Shown here: piece after piece, positions 21,323 through 33,400 of the stretch | Layout of the letters: every line of letters starts with the position of its first letter | Numbering within the stretch: position 1 is the stretch's first letter | Assembly (NCBI GenBank): GCA_023512835.1 | Contig: CM042084.1 | Span: 49,709,609-49,773,608 of the forward strand | Length of the DNA: 64,000 bases | DNA from: Taxillus chinensis | Taxonomy: Eukaryota > Streptophyta > Magnoliopsida > Santalales > Loranthaceae | Direction: 5' to 3' | Program-made: the position numbers and the translations under genes | Notes under the pieces: model-generated | What the model was told of the DNA's origin: nothing | The model's input: the letters and a program-made list of their open reading frames with translations, nothing else | Databases searched by the model: none

Positions 21323-24300
21323 TGTTGTACCCCATTTTGACCGGGTTAGATCGCAACCGTACTTGGCGAAGGACGACTAAGTGATAGAGGATGACATTCG
21401 GAGAATAACGCACTTGACCACACTTGATTCCGAGGAGAAATGAAATGGCTATGACAAAAGTACCAAGTTGAATTGGACAATCGGTGGGCAGCCTGCTATT
21501 TTTATTAATAACTTCCACGATACATGTCGTAATCCAACAAAGTCAATTGCATTGATTAGATAACATCTTTATCTATCATTTCCAATTGGTTTGAGAATAT
21601 TCCGGGCTGTATTCAATTAGTTATGATTTTTCAAAGTTGGCAACCAAACCTTGTACAAATTTGGGGGGAGCAACCGGTCATGTGAGCACTATTTTGCCAA
21701 TAACTTTCTCATTACTTATTGGATATGAATAAAGATAAAGTCAATTGCATTAGTTAGATAACATCTTTATCTATCATCTCCAACTGGTTTTTAGGGTAAT
21801 CCGAGTTACGTGCAATTATCTATGAATTTTTCAATCGGACGGGCAGAATGCTCATTTTATCATGTACCTCTGTGCGGTATTTCCAACTTTTCTCCTAAAT
21901 GGATGATCCTTTTGGAGTGATTCCACTTTCAGAAGATAGATAACAGAATTTAGAGCAAAACAAGACCAATTTGGCTCTAATCCGAGCTCTATGGAGAAAG
22001 TTATGAATCTTTGAAGTTGCCCCAGAAATCTGCCAATTTTCCACGAATTTTGGTTCTTCATATGCATGTTTGTCCCACATTGCCAGTTTTGCTTCTCCTT
22101 CGCCCAGTATATATACAAAGGCACTCTCCTTACATAGCAAGTGATAAAAAGAGAGGCCTAAGGAAGCCCAAGTAAAGGCGCCTTGTGGCGACCAAGCCCA
22201 CACACGGAAAATTTTTGAGAAGCCCAAATCTGGAATAAGCCCAAATCCAGTGGTCAAACTTGGTCAAATCCGGACTGAGCCCAAATCCGGTAGTCAAACT
22301 TGATCAAATCCGAGCTAAGCCCAAATCCGGCAGTCAAACTTGGTCAAATCCAAGCTAAGCCCGTTGATGCGGAATAAACCCAAATACAGTGGTCAAACTT
22401 GATCAAATCCGAGCTAAGCCTACTGATGCGGAATAAGGACCTGCGATACGGATTAAGCCCAAATCCGGTGGTCAAACGTGGTCAAATCCGAGCTAAGCCC
22501 ACTAATGCGGAATAAGGACTTACTGATGCGGAATAAGGCCACTGATTCGGAATAAGCCCAAATTCGGTGGTCAAACTTGGTCAAATCCGAGCTAAGCCCA
22601 CTAATGCTGAATAACGACTTACTAATGCGGAATAAGGCCACTGATCCGGAATAAGCCCAAATTCGGTGGTCAAACTTGGTCAAATCCGAGCAAAGCCCAC
22701 TGATGCGGAATAAGGCCACTAATCCGGAATAAGCCCAGATCCGGAGGTCAAACCCGGTCAAATCTGAGCTAAGCGCATTGATGCGGAATAAGCTCATTAA
22801 TGCGGAATAAGGACCTATTGATGCGGAATAAGGCCACTGATCCGGAATAAGCCCAGACCCGGAGGTCAAACCTGGTCAATAATTTTGAAAAACTCCAAAA
22901 TAGCTCTTCTACAGGTCTGGAAGTGACTCCAAAGCACCGAGACTCTGAAAAATCAAGAAAATTCTTTTTAAGTGCATTAAAGGCCACCAGTGTCTCGGAA
23001 CCCCCTCTTTAAGCGTAGGAATTGAGGAGTCTCCGAATATTAAATTCAAATGTCTCGGAACTCCATTTTTGAGCATAGGGACGGAAGACCTCTATAATTA
23101 AATGTCATTTTCCTCGGGACATCACATTGACCCTGGGATTGCATAACTATTAATTCCCAACGGCTCCAATACATCCGGAAATGCATTCGGCCCTTACCCA
23201 CCTAGGCGTCTAGGTACAACGAGAGGATTAAATAATCTCAAATGATTTATTTATTTTCGGGCATTGGGACTCCTTTTTCAAAGCACGGGAGCGTGAATTA
23301 TTGTAAATCGGCAGAACCGAGAATCCCATTTCCGAAGTCATTAATTCATTGGAACGATGTAGTTGACTCATGGGGGCCGTAAGGCATCTAATAAATGCCG
23401 AGGCACGGGCTGTCTCCTCGGGGATTCCTATAAATAGACTGCCCCAAGAGGCAAGGAGGGGGGCATCAATTATCAAGTATCATAAGAGGATTCCGGGAGA
23501 GAACTTTCTGACTAGATTTCGGAGAAATAAAAAAAACAGCGAGAGAGAGAGAGTATTTTGGGAATCACAAAGAGAAATATACTCATTTTTCTAAGGAAAG
23601 AAGCACCCAGAATCACTGTTCGTCTTCACGGGGAGGAGCTGACACTAGAAAAGTTTCTTTTTCTAACCATTTGTGCTTTCAGGAAGCTCTTGGAAAGCAT
23701 TACTCGTAGGGAAAAGGGGCTCACATCTGCATCATTTTCTTTCCTCCAGGTTCTTTACTTTGTTATTAAACTGTTCTTTTTTAAAGTTCTTTCTCTGTGT
23801 TGTTTTCAAAAATAAAACCCCAAAAACTTCTCTATTTTCCTTTTTTTTCATTAATTCCGAAAGTTTAAAAAAACGAAAATACAAAAAAAGTAGTTTGCAT
23901 TTCTCTTTTCATTTATTATTTTCAAAAAAATAATAAAATGTAAAAACACAAAAACCTGAATCTCTTCTAGAAAAAATTCAACAAAGGCTCGGGCGGTCAT
24001 GAGGTTGAGCCCTAGATGCTCATATCCTAGTCTTGGGCCTATTAATTGTGGCGTTTCTTTGTTCAAATTGTTTTCATTTTCTTTTTAAAAAAGAAAGTTC
24101 ACTTTTACTTTCTAAAAAACGCAATCTTGTCACATGGCCTAGATCCCCTTCTTTTTCTAAAATTAGAATTTCCGCTTTTTTTTTTAAAATCTCTCTTGTT
24201 GTTTTAAGGCCTAGATCCTAAAATCTTTCTTTTTCTTAAAATTAAAAATACAAAAAGCTGTTTTTTTAAAATAAATAATAAAGCAAGCAAACACTCATAG

Positions 24301-24585
24301 ATCAAGACTAGGTACCAATTGTGGGCGTTGTGGGGGTGCAAGAGTTTTTCATCCTTCCCCACACGTAACCGACTCCCGAACCTAATTCTCTGGAACCGTA
24401 GACCCTTTCTTTTTCTAGGTGCCCAATCACACCTTTAATTTGTTTAGTGGCGACTCTGTGTTTTTCTTTTCTTTAATGGTTTGTGCGAGCCTTGTGCGGG
24501 GATAACTTTAGGATCAATGGAATGAACTAGCATGGAGTCCTTTCACAAAGCCGGCAATGAGCCCGGTCAAAAACGGGTGATGACA
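21323..24585 (+). repeat. A 5' LTR (3263 bp)
   Basis: Starts TGTTGTACCCC, ends CGGGTGATGACA just before the PBS. From about 22195 to 22880 a degenerate repeat with AAGCCCAAATCCGG, GGTCAAACTTGGTCAAATCC and ATGCGGAATAAGG recurs many times. CCTATAAATAGAC (about 23428) is a good TATA box, preceded by conserved sequence shared with the 3' LTR. The short frames here are not genes. Confidence 0.95.
23426..23440 (+). promoter_or_regulatory. TATA box of A 5' LTR
   Basis: CCTATAAATAGACTG lies about 1.1 kb before the LTR end, with a purine-rich GAGAGAGAGAG tract about 110 bp downstream. The 3' LTR has the same box (about 36988-37000). It would start the genomic RNA. Confidence 0.65.
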
Positions 24586-24587
24586 CT

Positions 24588-24604
24588 TGGCAACTCTGTT
24601 GGGA
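24588..24604 (+). other. A primer-binding site, Ogre type
   Basis: TGGCAACTCTGTTGGGA two bases after the LTR. B and E have TGGCGACTCTGTTGGGG and TGGCGACTCTGCTGGGG at the same place. Ogre-type elements are reported to use a tRNA-Arg primer; I could not compare with a tRNA here. Confidence 0.85.
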
Positions 24605-25176
24605 CTGTTGTGAGAGTTTAGCCATGGTCTCGATTTATTGGAATGTTTGCTTGCTTTTTTTTTTGTTTTTATAATTGTTTTAGCTGTGCATACATGCTTC
24701 TCTCTCTTTCTCCAACCCTATACCCGGGTTTTCTCTAACACAACAGGATTAGAAGAGGCTAGTAAGATTTGCCCATGTGGACTTGGTTGTGCTTGTCTAC
24801 GTGGAATACCCAAAATGTCTCACTCGGGCGGTGTTCCTTTCTTGTTAATGCCCCAAGAGGTACAAGAAGGACCCCCTCCGTTAATGCCCTTTGGGGTACG
24901 GGGGCTCCCTCTTAGTTCTTGTTAATGCCCTCGTGGTACAAGGCTAAGTAGGGAATGCTTGGGAACCAATGAATAAGATAAGCGGATTTAGAAGCCCATC
25001 GGGGGCATGACCATCATGTGTTTGAGCCTTGCTATGACATTTGTGTACTTGCCTTGTTTGAACTTTGTATATATTGTCCATGTACTAACCCCTGTATATA
25101 TTACCCATCATTGTCTACTAACCCCTCATTTTCATTCATTCCATATCATAACATTACATACATTTATTTAGGAAAC
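24605..25176 (+). other. A untranslated leader
   Basis: About 570 bp between PBS and ORF1 with no convincing coding sequence. A short motif with CCCTTTGGGGTACG-like units recurs around 24848-24935. Confidence 0.6.
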
Positions 25177-26685
25177 ATGGCAAGCTTTGATCATCTTCTA
25201 GCTAACAAGGTGGATAGAGAAGACATTCAAGAGGTCGCTCTCGCATCAAGGATAATCCAAAGGGGCTTGGGAAATTTTTCTCAAGAGGAGCCACAGAAGG
25301 TCCGAGACATACACATTAAGCTCCCAAAGAATCATGCTCCTGAGCTCACATCCATATGGAGGAGGTGGTCTTCAAGGAGTCAAGCCGTATACATCAAGCA
25401 CTTTGGGGATATGTTACATCTAACTCAACTACCAATAGATGAGAACATGATCATTGCGAAGATGAACTTTTTGGGATCCAAGGCGAAGGTGCTTCTGTTT
25501 TAATGGTGTGGATTTGGTCCCAACTATTGAAGAATACAAAAGGCTTCTTGATCAAGAAGTGGATCAAAAGAAAGCAATCTTCAACTATGATCCTCGAAAA
25601 TCATGTCGGCGTACTTTGGCTTGTCTCCTAGATATACAAGCTAAAGAAGTTCCTCCAATCATTCAAAATGATGGGAAGAATGAAGTTGTTCCATGGGAGT
25701 TCTTCAAGAGGATGATGCAACATTCAGCTCAAGTGGAGACCCATATACTTTTCACTGTTGTTGTCTATGGTCTGCTCATTTTCCCTCGAAATCCAAACTT
25801 CATTGGCGGGGAAGTCCTGGAACTTGTCCTACAATTGATAAAGGGAAATGACCCTATTCCTGCCATCTTAGCTAAAACCATTAGGTCCTTATCCTACATC
25901 GGAGTAAGAAGCCGAGGACAATTCAGAGGTTGTCTTCCTCTCCTATGCACGTGGTTGAAGAGTCACTTTCCATGCAGCTTTCCATGCTTCAAGGAAGTGT
26001 ATATCTTACCTGCTACGACCTTGCTAGATATTCTAGACAGTGGGTGGCGGCTACCCAATGACAAGGAAGGTTGGATGCACAAGTTCCATACACTAGGAGA
26101 TGAGGATATCATTTGGAGGGTCCCTTGGATGTATAGATCAAGCATGCTATATAGCTGCGGCAACTATAATTGGGTCCCACTAATTGGCCCTTGGGGAAGC
26201 ACCGCATACGCACCATTACAGGTGGGAAGACAACTTGGAGGGCGTCAGGTCATCCCGATCTTACATGGAATGGAAGCTGCGATAAGGAATATAGAGCCCC
26301 TGGGGCAAAACGGGCAATCTTTGAAATGCACGAGAGCTTGGGCCACCCCTCGACGAATCAAGGCCAACCTACACGCTACTCTCTGTCTTATCAGGAATAC
26401 AAGGCATGGAAAGAGAAGTTGTTCCCTCTCCCCAACACAAGGCGAGGACACTGCTGCGGTGAAGAGGTGGCCTCCAACGAAGAACCGCAGATCTGACTCT
26501 ATCCTTGCTACAAGAGAATGCCAATTTGCGGCAAACGGTGCAAGAACAAGGGTGGAGCGGTTGGAAGCGACTAAGATGCGAGAAGAGTCATGCGAGGAAG
26601 CGATCATTGGCAAGGGGGGATGGTCATCAACAAGGCTTGAACGGGAGAACGAGAGACTAAGGAACCTCCGAAGAAGACGCTGCTA
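25177..26685 (+). pseudogene. A ORF1: extra Ogre-type protein upstream of gag (two frameshifts)
   Basis: ATG at 25177 (MASFDHLLANKVDRED). The first frame ends at 25503; the protein continues in the next frame from about 25490 (NGVDLVPTIEEYKRLL) to about 26275, and a third frame holds the conserved end (26280-26450). The break near 25470 is one extra T in a T-run. Conserved blocks: LVPTIEEY, VVYGLLIFPRNPNFIGGEVLELVLQ, GCLPLLCTWLKSHFPCS, NWVPLIGPWG. It resembles the plant-mobile-domain-like ORF1 of Ogre/Tat elements (a family I recall as DUF7745). Its role is unknown. The C-terminal 90 residues are highly charged and probably helical. Homologues: B (38132-38952 plus 20690-21322) and E (61560-62967). 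Confidence 0.8.
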
Positions 26686-26962
26686 GGAGATCATTAAAGC
26701 TTGTCTTAGAACATATAGTTTTAGGGATTTCATGTCATTTTACTTGTTTTAAATTCAGTTTGACTATTTGTACCCTTTGAAGTTTGGTTTCCAACTTAAT
26801 AAAGTTTGTGTCTTTGCATCTCATGCATATCATGCACTCATACTTAAAAAGTGAGAACCAAAATAAACTTTCCAGATTCGTCGGGTTTGCTTTAGAAGGC
26901 CTTTAGCGAGAATTGGGCACTCATACAACTTAAGGTCCTCCGGTCGTCGGACATCTCCTACA
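26686..26962 (+). other. Spacer between A ORF1 and gag
   Basis: About 280 bp, T-rich at first, no coding signal. Ogre-type elements keep ORF1 and gag as separate frames, consistent with this gap. Confidence 0.5.
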
Positions 26963-29065
26963 ATGGCGAGAACATACCGAGGACAGACTTACTTGGTCTT
27001 GAGCGAGGCTCAAGAAGAGATCGGGGGAGGCATGCTCCAAGTGCGAGGCTCGGTTAAAAACTATGATGGACATGCTAGCCAAGCTGACCGCCGAGAGAAA
27101 GCTAGCCCAACTACGGGAGCTATTAATCAAGAGCAAGAACATGCACCACATGCTTCACAAGCCTACGCTCCAGCAAACATGGTTCCAGGGGGCATCACAT
27201 CAAGTCCCACCTATACCACCTGCTATAGGGGTGCCAACCCCAAATATCATGGAAGCTATGGAATCCCTGCTCAACCATCCGATTGGAAATCTATTGAGGC
27301 CCGGCCGAAAGGTTGTGGAGGGGTAAAAACATATGGAGGGACTGACCCACATGATTTATGTTTGGTGCCAGGCATAGTACTTCCATCCAATTTCAAGATG
27401 CCTGATTTTGAAAAGTTTAATGGTACTTAGTGTCCTAGAACACATGTGACCATGTATTGCCGTAAGATGGTGGCCCATGTAGACAATGGCAAACTCTTAA
27501 TGCATTGCTTCCAGGAGAGCCTAGCTGGTGGTCCACTTGCGATGGTATATCCAACTTGAAGGTAGCCGTATCGAGAACATGGAGTGAGCTTGCCACGACA
27601 TTCTTAGCTCAATATAAGTATGTCACCGAGCCGGCATTAGATCGGGCAGCTCTGCGATCATTTGAAAAAGGAAGTAACGAAAGCTTCAAAGTTTATGCCC
27701 GACGATGGAGAGAGGCAGCAATGGCTATTCAGCCTCCACTCACCAAAAGAGAACTTACCACCCTTTTCATCAGCACCATGAAGGGGGTTTACTATAAAAA
27801 ACTAATCGGGAATGTTTCAAGTAGCTTTGCCGACCTGGTCGCCTCAGGAGAACGAATCGAAGGTGGCATAAGGGAAGGAAAACTCGGGGGAAGCAAGTAT
27901 GAAGCTTCTAGAAAGCCCTCTTCCTCCAATCGAAAGAAAGAAGGAGAATCCCAGGCAGTATGGCAACCCAAGGCTGACTATAACAGCACCGGGTCACAAC
28001 AACCCCAACAATCGACCACACCTGGGTGTTATGGAGGATCTTCGACAGTGTCCTACATTGCTCAAGCCCCGAACCCACAATATCAGCCTCAGGGCGGGAA
28101 CTTGTACTCAACTAACCAATCCCAGCCTGAGCAATCAAAGCAACCATGGCAGAAGTAAAAAACAGGAAAGGAGAAATTCGATCCAATTCCTATCACATAC
28201 ACGGAGGCGTACACCAGATTATTGGCAGCAGGACTTGTCAGTCCAGTGCCCCTAAAGAAGTTAACCCCTCCATATCCTAATTGGTACAAAGCTGATACCA
28301 GCTGTGCATAACATGGAGGTGGAATTGGACATGACACAAAAGGTTGTTTCGCCCTAAAAAGGAAGATACAACATTTAAGAGATCTTTGGTTGGTTGGACT
28401 TCTCTAAAATGACTGGTACTCCCAATGTGGGTACCAACCCTCTTTCAAAACACTTAGGCAATGTTGCCCATGTAATGGCTGAATATGGAGGTTCTCCTAG
28501 ACAGGCTTCCACAATCAAGATGGACAAGTGTCAGCTGTTCACGACCCTACACAAGAAAGGACTCATAGTAACCAAAGATGTGACTGAGGCCAACAGGGGC
28601 AACAACTGGAAAAGGCGCTGCCTTTATCATAAGACAGCTTATGGACACGATTTAGAAGAGTGTACAGAATTCCAAGAAACAGTTCAAAAGCTGCTGGACT
28701 CCAAAAGGCTAGAGATCTTAGGATTAGAAGAACGTCATAAGATCTGCATGGCCTCCACAGACAGATCACAAATGGCACCCAAGCCTGGGGCACCGAAACC
28801 CCTAATTATCCAGTACACAGAGAATCCAAGGGCCGACTCATTGATACAAAAGGTCAAAACTCTTACTATTCATGGGGCATCGCCTTTCCCATACAAGGAT
28901 GATAAAGAAGTCCCATGGAACTATCACTTCAAGTCTGTCATTGCAGGGGTTCCTATAGAAGAGAAGAACACAAGAAATGGTCGTTCATACACACCGCAAG
29001 AAATCAACAAAACTGATAAAGGCAAAGCCGTAGAGCAAGATCATTCCAAAACCGATATCATCTAA
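26963..29065 (+). pseudogene. A gag (several frames)
   Basis: Begins about 26963 (MARTYRGQ) and shifts frame early: 27060-27320 encodes MMDMLAKLTAERK and NIMEAMESLLN, equivalent to B's MSSIMEMLTKLTKERG and NVMEAVGSP. The core DPHDLCLVPGIVLPSNFKMPDFEKF ends at a stop at 27428. A 217-codon frame (27505-28158) has FLAQYKYVTEPALDRAALRS and RELTTLFISTMKGVYYKKL. One more stop precedes a frame at 28394-29065 with CLYHKTAYGHDLEEC, a zinc-binding-like box. The last part links gag to protease, as in other Ogre elements. Confidence 0.88.
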
Positions 29066-29081
29066 CAAAAATACCTCTATC

Positions 29082-29860
29082 TCAGAAGAGGAGGTAACTA
29101 AGTTTTTGAAGGTGATTAAACAGAGTGAATACAACATCATTGATCAATTGAGTCATCAGCCGTCTTGCATCTCATTATTATCTTTGCTTATGGATTCTAC
29201 TCCACACCGGGAAACCCTTATGAAGGTCTTGAGCAAAGCTTACATTCCTCCATCCATTTCTGTGGAGAACCTAGATGGGATTGCAAATAATATCGTGGCG
29301 AGTAACTTTCCCGGCTTCGGTGAAGAAGAGCTCCCTCGAAGGTGTTGGACATATCAAGGCTTTGCATATTTACTTAAGTGCAAGGACCACATCATCTCGC
29401 GGGTGCTAATTGATAACGAATCTTCTTTGAACATTATGCCAGCTCCCATTCTAAAACAGCGCCAATGGACCCGTCTTACATCCGGCCCACTAACATGATT
29501 GTCAAGGCTTTCGATGGAGAAAAACGAGAAGTAGTAGGAACCCTAGATGTACCACTACAAATCGGTCCAAGTACTTTCACTATGGAGTTCTAGGTCATGG
29601 ATATTGCTCCTTCCTATAGGTGCCTTCTTGGGAAGGCCATGGATTCATGCAGCGAGGGCAATCCCCTCGACCCTCCATCGAAGGTTAAATTCATTGTAGA
29701 CGGGCAACTCATATGTGTGTCCAGGGAAGCGAGAAATCCTTGTCACCAAACCCCTCTCTGTCCCCTACATTGAAAGCGGTGAAGATATCCCAAGAATGTT
29801 CCTTCCGCTCATTTGAGGTCGTCAATGCAACCTACCTTCCAAACCCTACAGCGATCGGGA
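29082..29860 (+). pseudogene. A aspartic protease region
   Basis: FLKVIKQSEYNIIDQLSHQP then ISLLSLLMDSTPHRETLMKVL is the usual lead to Ogre protease. The active-site region reads VLIDNESSLNIMP (about 29402-29440); the family normally has D-G-S-S or D-D-G-S-S, so the glycine is replaced by Glu. Downstream, VKAFDGEKREVVGTLDVPLQIGPSTF and MDIAPSYRCLLG (about 29490-29630) are typical protease C-terminal blocks. Frame breaks at about 29490 and 29590. Confidence 0.75.
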
Positions 29861-30285
29861 TGAAGGGACATAGTTACCAAAGGCATCAAAGATGGTAGCA
29901 TCGGTCATGCTTTGAAGTTGGGCCACAAAGCGGGGAAAAGGATTGGGCTTGTAAGGACAAGGGATCGAAAGAACCTATTACCATTCGAAGCACAATTGGA
30001 AGATTTGGGCTAGGCTACAAGCCCACTAAAGGGACAGGCAATTAGAGATCTCAAGAAGAAGGGATAGTCGATCGGCTAAGCTGGAGAAAAGAGCTTTCCA
30101 AGAACAGAAGATGATTTTCCCACCGCTCGGAGCTACATTCCAGGGGCCGGGATTCATAAATCAGAGCGAAGAGACGGTGGCCGCTACGGGGGATGACAAT
30201 GAAGAGGTGGAGCTGGTTTGGGTTTGCCAAGGAGACCCGAGACAACAAGCTGGACAAGCTGGAAAAGCTTGGATCTCCCTATCAT

Positions 30286-30481
30286 GTAAACGGTTCAAGG
30301 AACCTGCTGGGACATTTTCAATGTTTTCTCTTTGTTGTTTTTCAATTTCAAATTCTGGATTTGCTGTAAACTTATTTTTGGAGGTTTGAATAAAATGAAA
30401 CTTTTTCAAAAAACATCCTCTTGCATTTCATAGCATGTGCATTATCATATATGGTTGAGTAAGTCAGATTTTTTCAAACAG
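30286..30481 (+). other. Candidate intron between protease and RT of A
   Basis: Coding resemblance stops at about 30285 and resumes at about 30482. The gap starts GTAAAC, is AT-rich and full of stops, and ends TTTTTTCAAACAG followed by G, a good plant 3' splice site after a pyrimidine-rich tract. Ogre elements are known to carry a spliced intron in this position. No transcript evidence is available here. Confidence 0.5.
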
Positions 30482-31900
30482 GTATGATAAATTTAAAGAT
30501 ATGGTAAGAAAAGAAGAAATGAGTTGCTTAAGGCTTGACCATGATCCAAGCCAGGAGCGATCGATTAATGCGAGGTAGAGGAAGCTGGTACCGGTAGAAG
30601 ATCTTGAGCTACCGGAAGATATTAAGCGCCTCTTAGAAAAGGAAGACCAGCTCACTATCCCTAGTGAAGACCCGATCCACAATTGTGAACTTCAGAGCGC
30701 CAGGCCAAGAGAGCGAGATTGGGGACCTTCATTCCCAATAGTATCAAAGATCGGTGCTTGATCTTTTGAGGTCCTACATTGATGTGTTCGCCTGGTCCTA
30801 CAAAGATATGCCAGGATTGGATATAGATATAGTGTAACACTAGTTGCCCTTGAGACCTGGAGTGTAAGCTTTGTCCAAGCAAAAGCTAAGGAGGATGAGA
30901 CCGGAGATGATACTAAAGATCAAGGAAGAAGTCAAAAAGCAATGGGATGCGGGGGTTCCTTAGTGTGGCCCACTATCCGGAATGGCTGGCCAATATCGTA
31001 CCAGTTCCCCAAAAAAAGGGGAAAGTCCGTATGTGTGTAGGTATCGCGACCTCAATAGGGCTAGCCCTAAAGATAACTTCCCACACCTCACATTGACACT
31101 TTGGTAGACGACAACTGCAAGACATACTATGTTTTCCTTTATGGATGGGTTCTCCTATAACCAAATTTGGATGGAGTTCCTAAACACAAGGAAAAGACTA
31201 CATTCATCACTATATGGGGCACGTTTTGCTACAATGTCATGCCTTTTGGACTCAAAAATGCCGGGGCAACTTATCAAAGAGCCATGGTAACACTATTCCA
31301 TGACATGATGCACAAAGAAGTAGAGGTCTATGTCGATGATATGATCGCCAAGTCAAAAGGAGACAAGGACCATGTGGAAGTGTTGCGTAAGCTCTTCGAC
31401 AGACTACGAAAATATCAATTGAAGTTAAATCCAGCCAAATGTACCTTTGGGGCTAAATCAGGCAAGCTATTGGGATTCATCGTCAGTCAACGGGGAATTG
31501 AAATTGATCCCGATAAAGTCCGGGCCATCCAAGATATGCCTGCTGCCAAAAGGCTATCAAGGAAGTTAGAGGATTCCTCAGAAGACTCAACTACATCGCT
31601 CGGTTCATTTCATAATTCACTATGCTTGTGAACCCGTCTTTAAGGTGCTACGCAAGAATAGTCCTGAAGTGTGGAACAAAGAATGTCAGGAGGCCTTTGA
31701 TCCCATGCGAGAGCCCTCGGCCCCACGATTTACAAAAAAAAAAAATGATAATAGTCCGAGACACCTCGATGGGTTGTGGAGTAACAGATGCCTCGGGGAA
31801 GAAAGAGCGAACACTACCGGAGAGTAACTGGGGAAGACCCTGGAAAGACTGGCCTGCTGGAAAGACGAAATAAGGCGGAACACTCTAAAACAACAGCTCG
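30482..31900 (+). pseudogene. A reverse transcriptase and Ty3-type RNase H (broken)
   Basis: The lead DVFAWSYKDMPGLDIDIV (about 30783-30835) and KQKLRRMRPEM (about 30880-30915) are typical Ogre pre-RT blocks. The RT palm is open at 31167-31631: TFITIWGTFCYNVMPFGLKN, ATYQRAMVTLFHDMMHKEVE and the catalytic YVDD at 31329-31340, then LKLNPAKCTFGAKSGKLLGF. The finger region (30960-31160) and the RNase H region (31620-31900) are badly shifted. Compare F (49225-50120), which is intact over the same part. Confidence 0.88.
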
Positions 31901-31949
31901 TCTCAGACCCAATCAAAACTATTGGAAAAGCCACCAGACGGGAAGAATG

Positions 31950-32570
31950 TAAATGGCAGCACCTGCAGATATGACATTGTCTAGGGGGGGGCAAAAAGGC
32001 AAGTATTATCTGCGGATCGAGCCGGAAGAGTATGAGCCGCAATCTCGATTTTCCAGGCAATTCATCAACACCATCCAAGAAAATGAAGAGCGGAACATGG
32101 ACCCTTGGTTTGATGGAGCACAAGCTTATCTGTATGGCATCGGGGCAGCTAATTTCCCCACCGGAGTACATTTCCGAGGCCGCAAGTGACATTCCCTGCA
32201 CAAACAATATAAGAATAGAAGCTTGTGAATGGGCCTCAAGGGCATTAAGTAAAGGAATTAGAAAATTACAAGTGTTCAGCGATTCAGCTCTAGTCATTAT
32301 CAAGTTGGAAGGAATGGGAAACTGAAATCACAAGTTGATCCTACACAAATGATTCGGAAATGGCTAAGCTATTTGATGAAATCACATTGAACACAGTCAA
32401 GAGAACAACATTCGATGCTTTAGCAACTCAGCCTCCCTCCTTCGATTGGACACATGCTCGAAAACCATGCTTGACATCAACGTGAACAAGGAACCCATTA
32501 CAACATGGTAACCAATGTTGACACCGACAACAAGCCCGATCAAGATATCAAAACAGTGTCCCGGCACTCA
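31950..32570 (+). pseudogene. A second (archaeal-type) RNase H, degraded
   Basis: Recognisable pieces are WFDGAQAYLYGIG (about 32105-32140), EACEWASRALSKGIRKLQVFSDSALVI (about 32218-32298) and CFDINVN-like sequence further on. This is the extra RNase H domain acquired by Tat-lineage elements. The intact version is in F (48556-49194). Many short deletions break it, and catalytic residues cannot all be traced. Confidence 0.7.
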
Positions 32571-32699
32571 TATCCAGTAGGGGCCTCGGAAGCAAAAAAA
32601 AGAAACATTTGATGAGCAAGCATCAAACTTCCTCGACGGTTCAATCCTAACGAGATGCGACCATAATCAAGTTTCTTGGGTGCTTGGACAAAGATAAAG

Positions 32700-33400
32700 C
32701 GGCTTGGGTCACCAATGAGGTTCAAACGGATCATTGGTCTCACGCAAATGGGCATACAAACTAGGAAGACATGAGGATGGGCTACTATTGGGACTATGGA
32801 AAAGGACTACGTCGAGCATGTACGTAAATGCTTAAATGCCGTTTATGGGGATCGCATTCAAGCACCCCCACTAAGCTACACGTGCTTACATCTCCGGGCC
32901 ATTTGCATTATGGGGCATGGATGTCATTGGGCCCATATTCCCAAAAGCCTCTAATGGACATAGATTCATTCTTGAGCCATCGACATTCACTAAGGGGTCG
33001 AAAAAAGACACAACGCCCAAGTCACTCGAATCACTAAGTTTGTCCGACATCGGTGCCGTAGGGCCCCGAGGGCATATTATAACGAATAATGCTGCCAATC
33101 TAAATAGCCGGATGATGGACAATTGGTGAACAATTCAAAATCCGACATCGCAACTCAACGCCGCCGAACAAAAAAAAGAGAAGTGGCAAACAAGAACATC
33201 AAGAACATTATTCGGAAAATGATTGAGAGACAAAGATTGGAGCGAGAAACTCCCATATGCCTACATGCCTATAGACCACATCCGGACTTAAGGGGCCATT
33301 CCTAGTTTAGGCATGGAGGCGTTTTACGGTGGAGGTAGAAACCCATCTTGAGGGTGCCATGGATACCAAGCTAGATAAAGCCGAATGGGCAAGAACCGTT
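32700..33400 (+). pseudogene. A integrase, degraded
   Basis: Blocks matching F and E: MRMGYYW (32771), WGMDVIGPIFPKASNGHRFI (32913-32972, first catalytic Asp), GHIITNNAANLNSRMMD (33070-33118) and NKNIKNIIRKMIER (33200-33230). The second catalytic position reads N (AAT at 33085-33087) where E has Asp. Frameshifts lie between every block. Intact integrase would join the cDNA to the chromosome. Confidence 0.8.
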
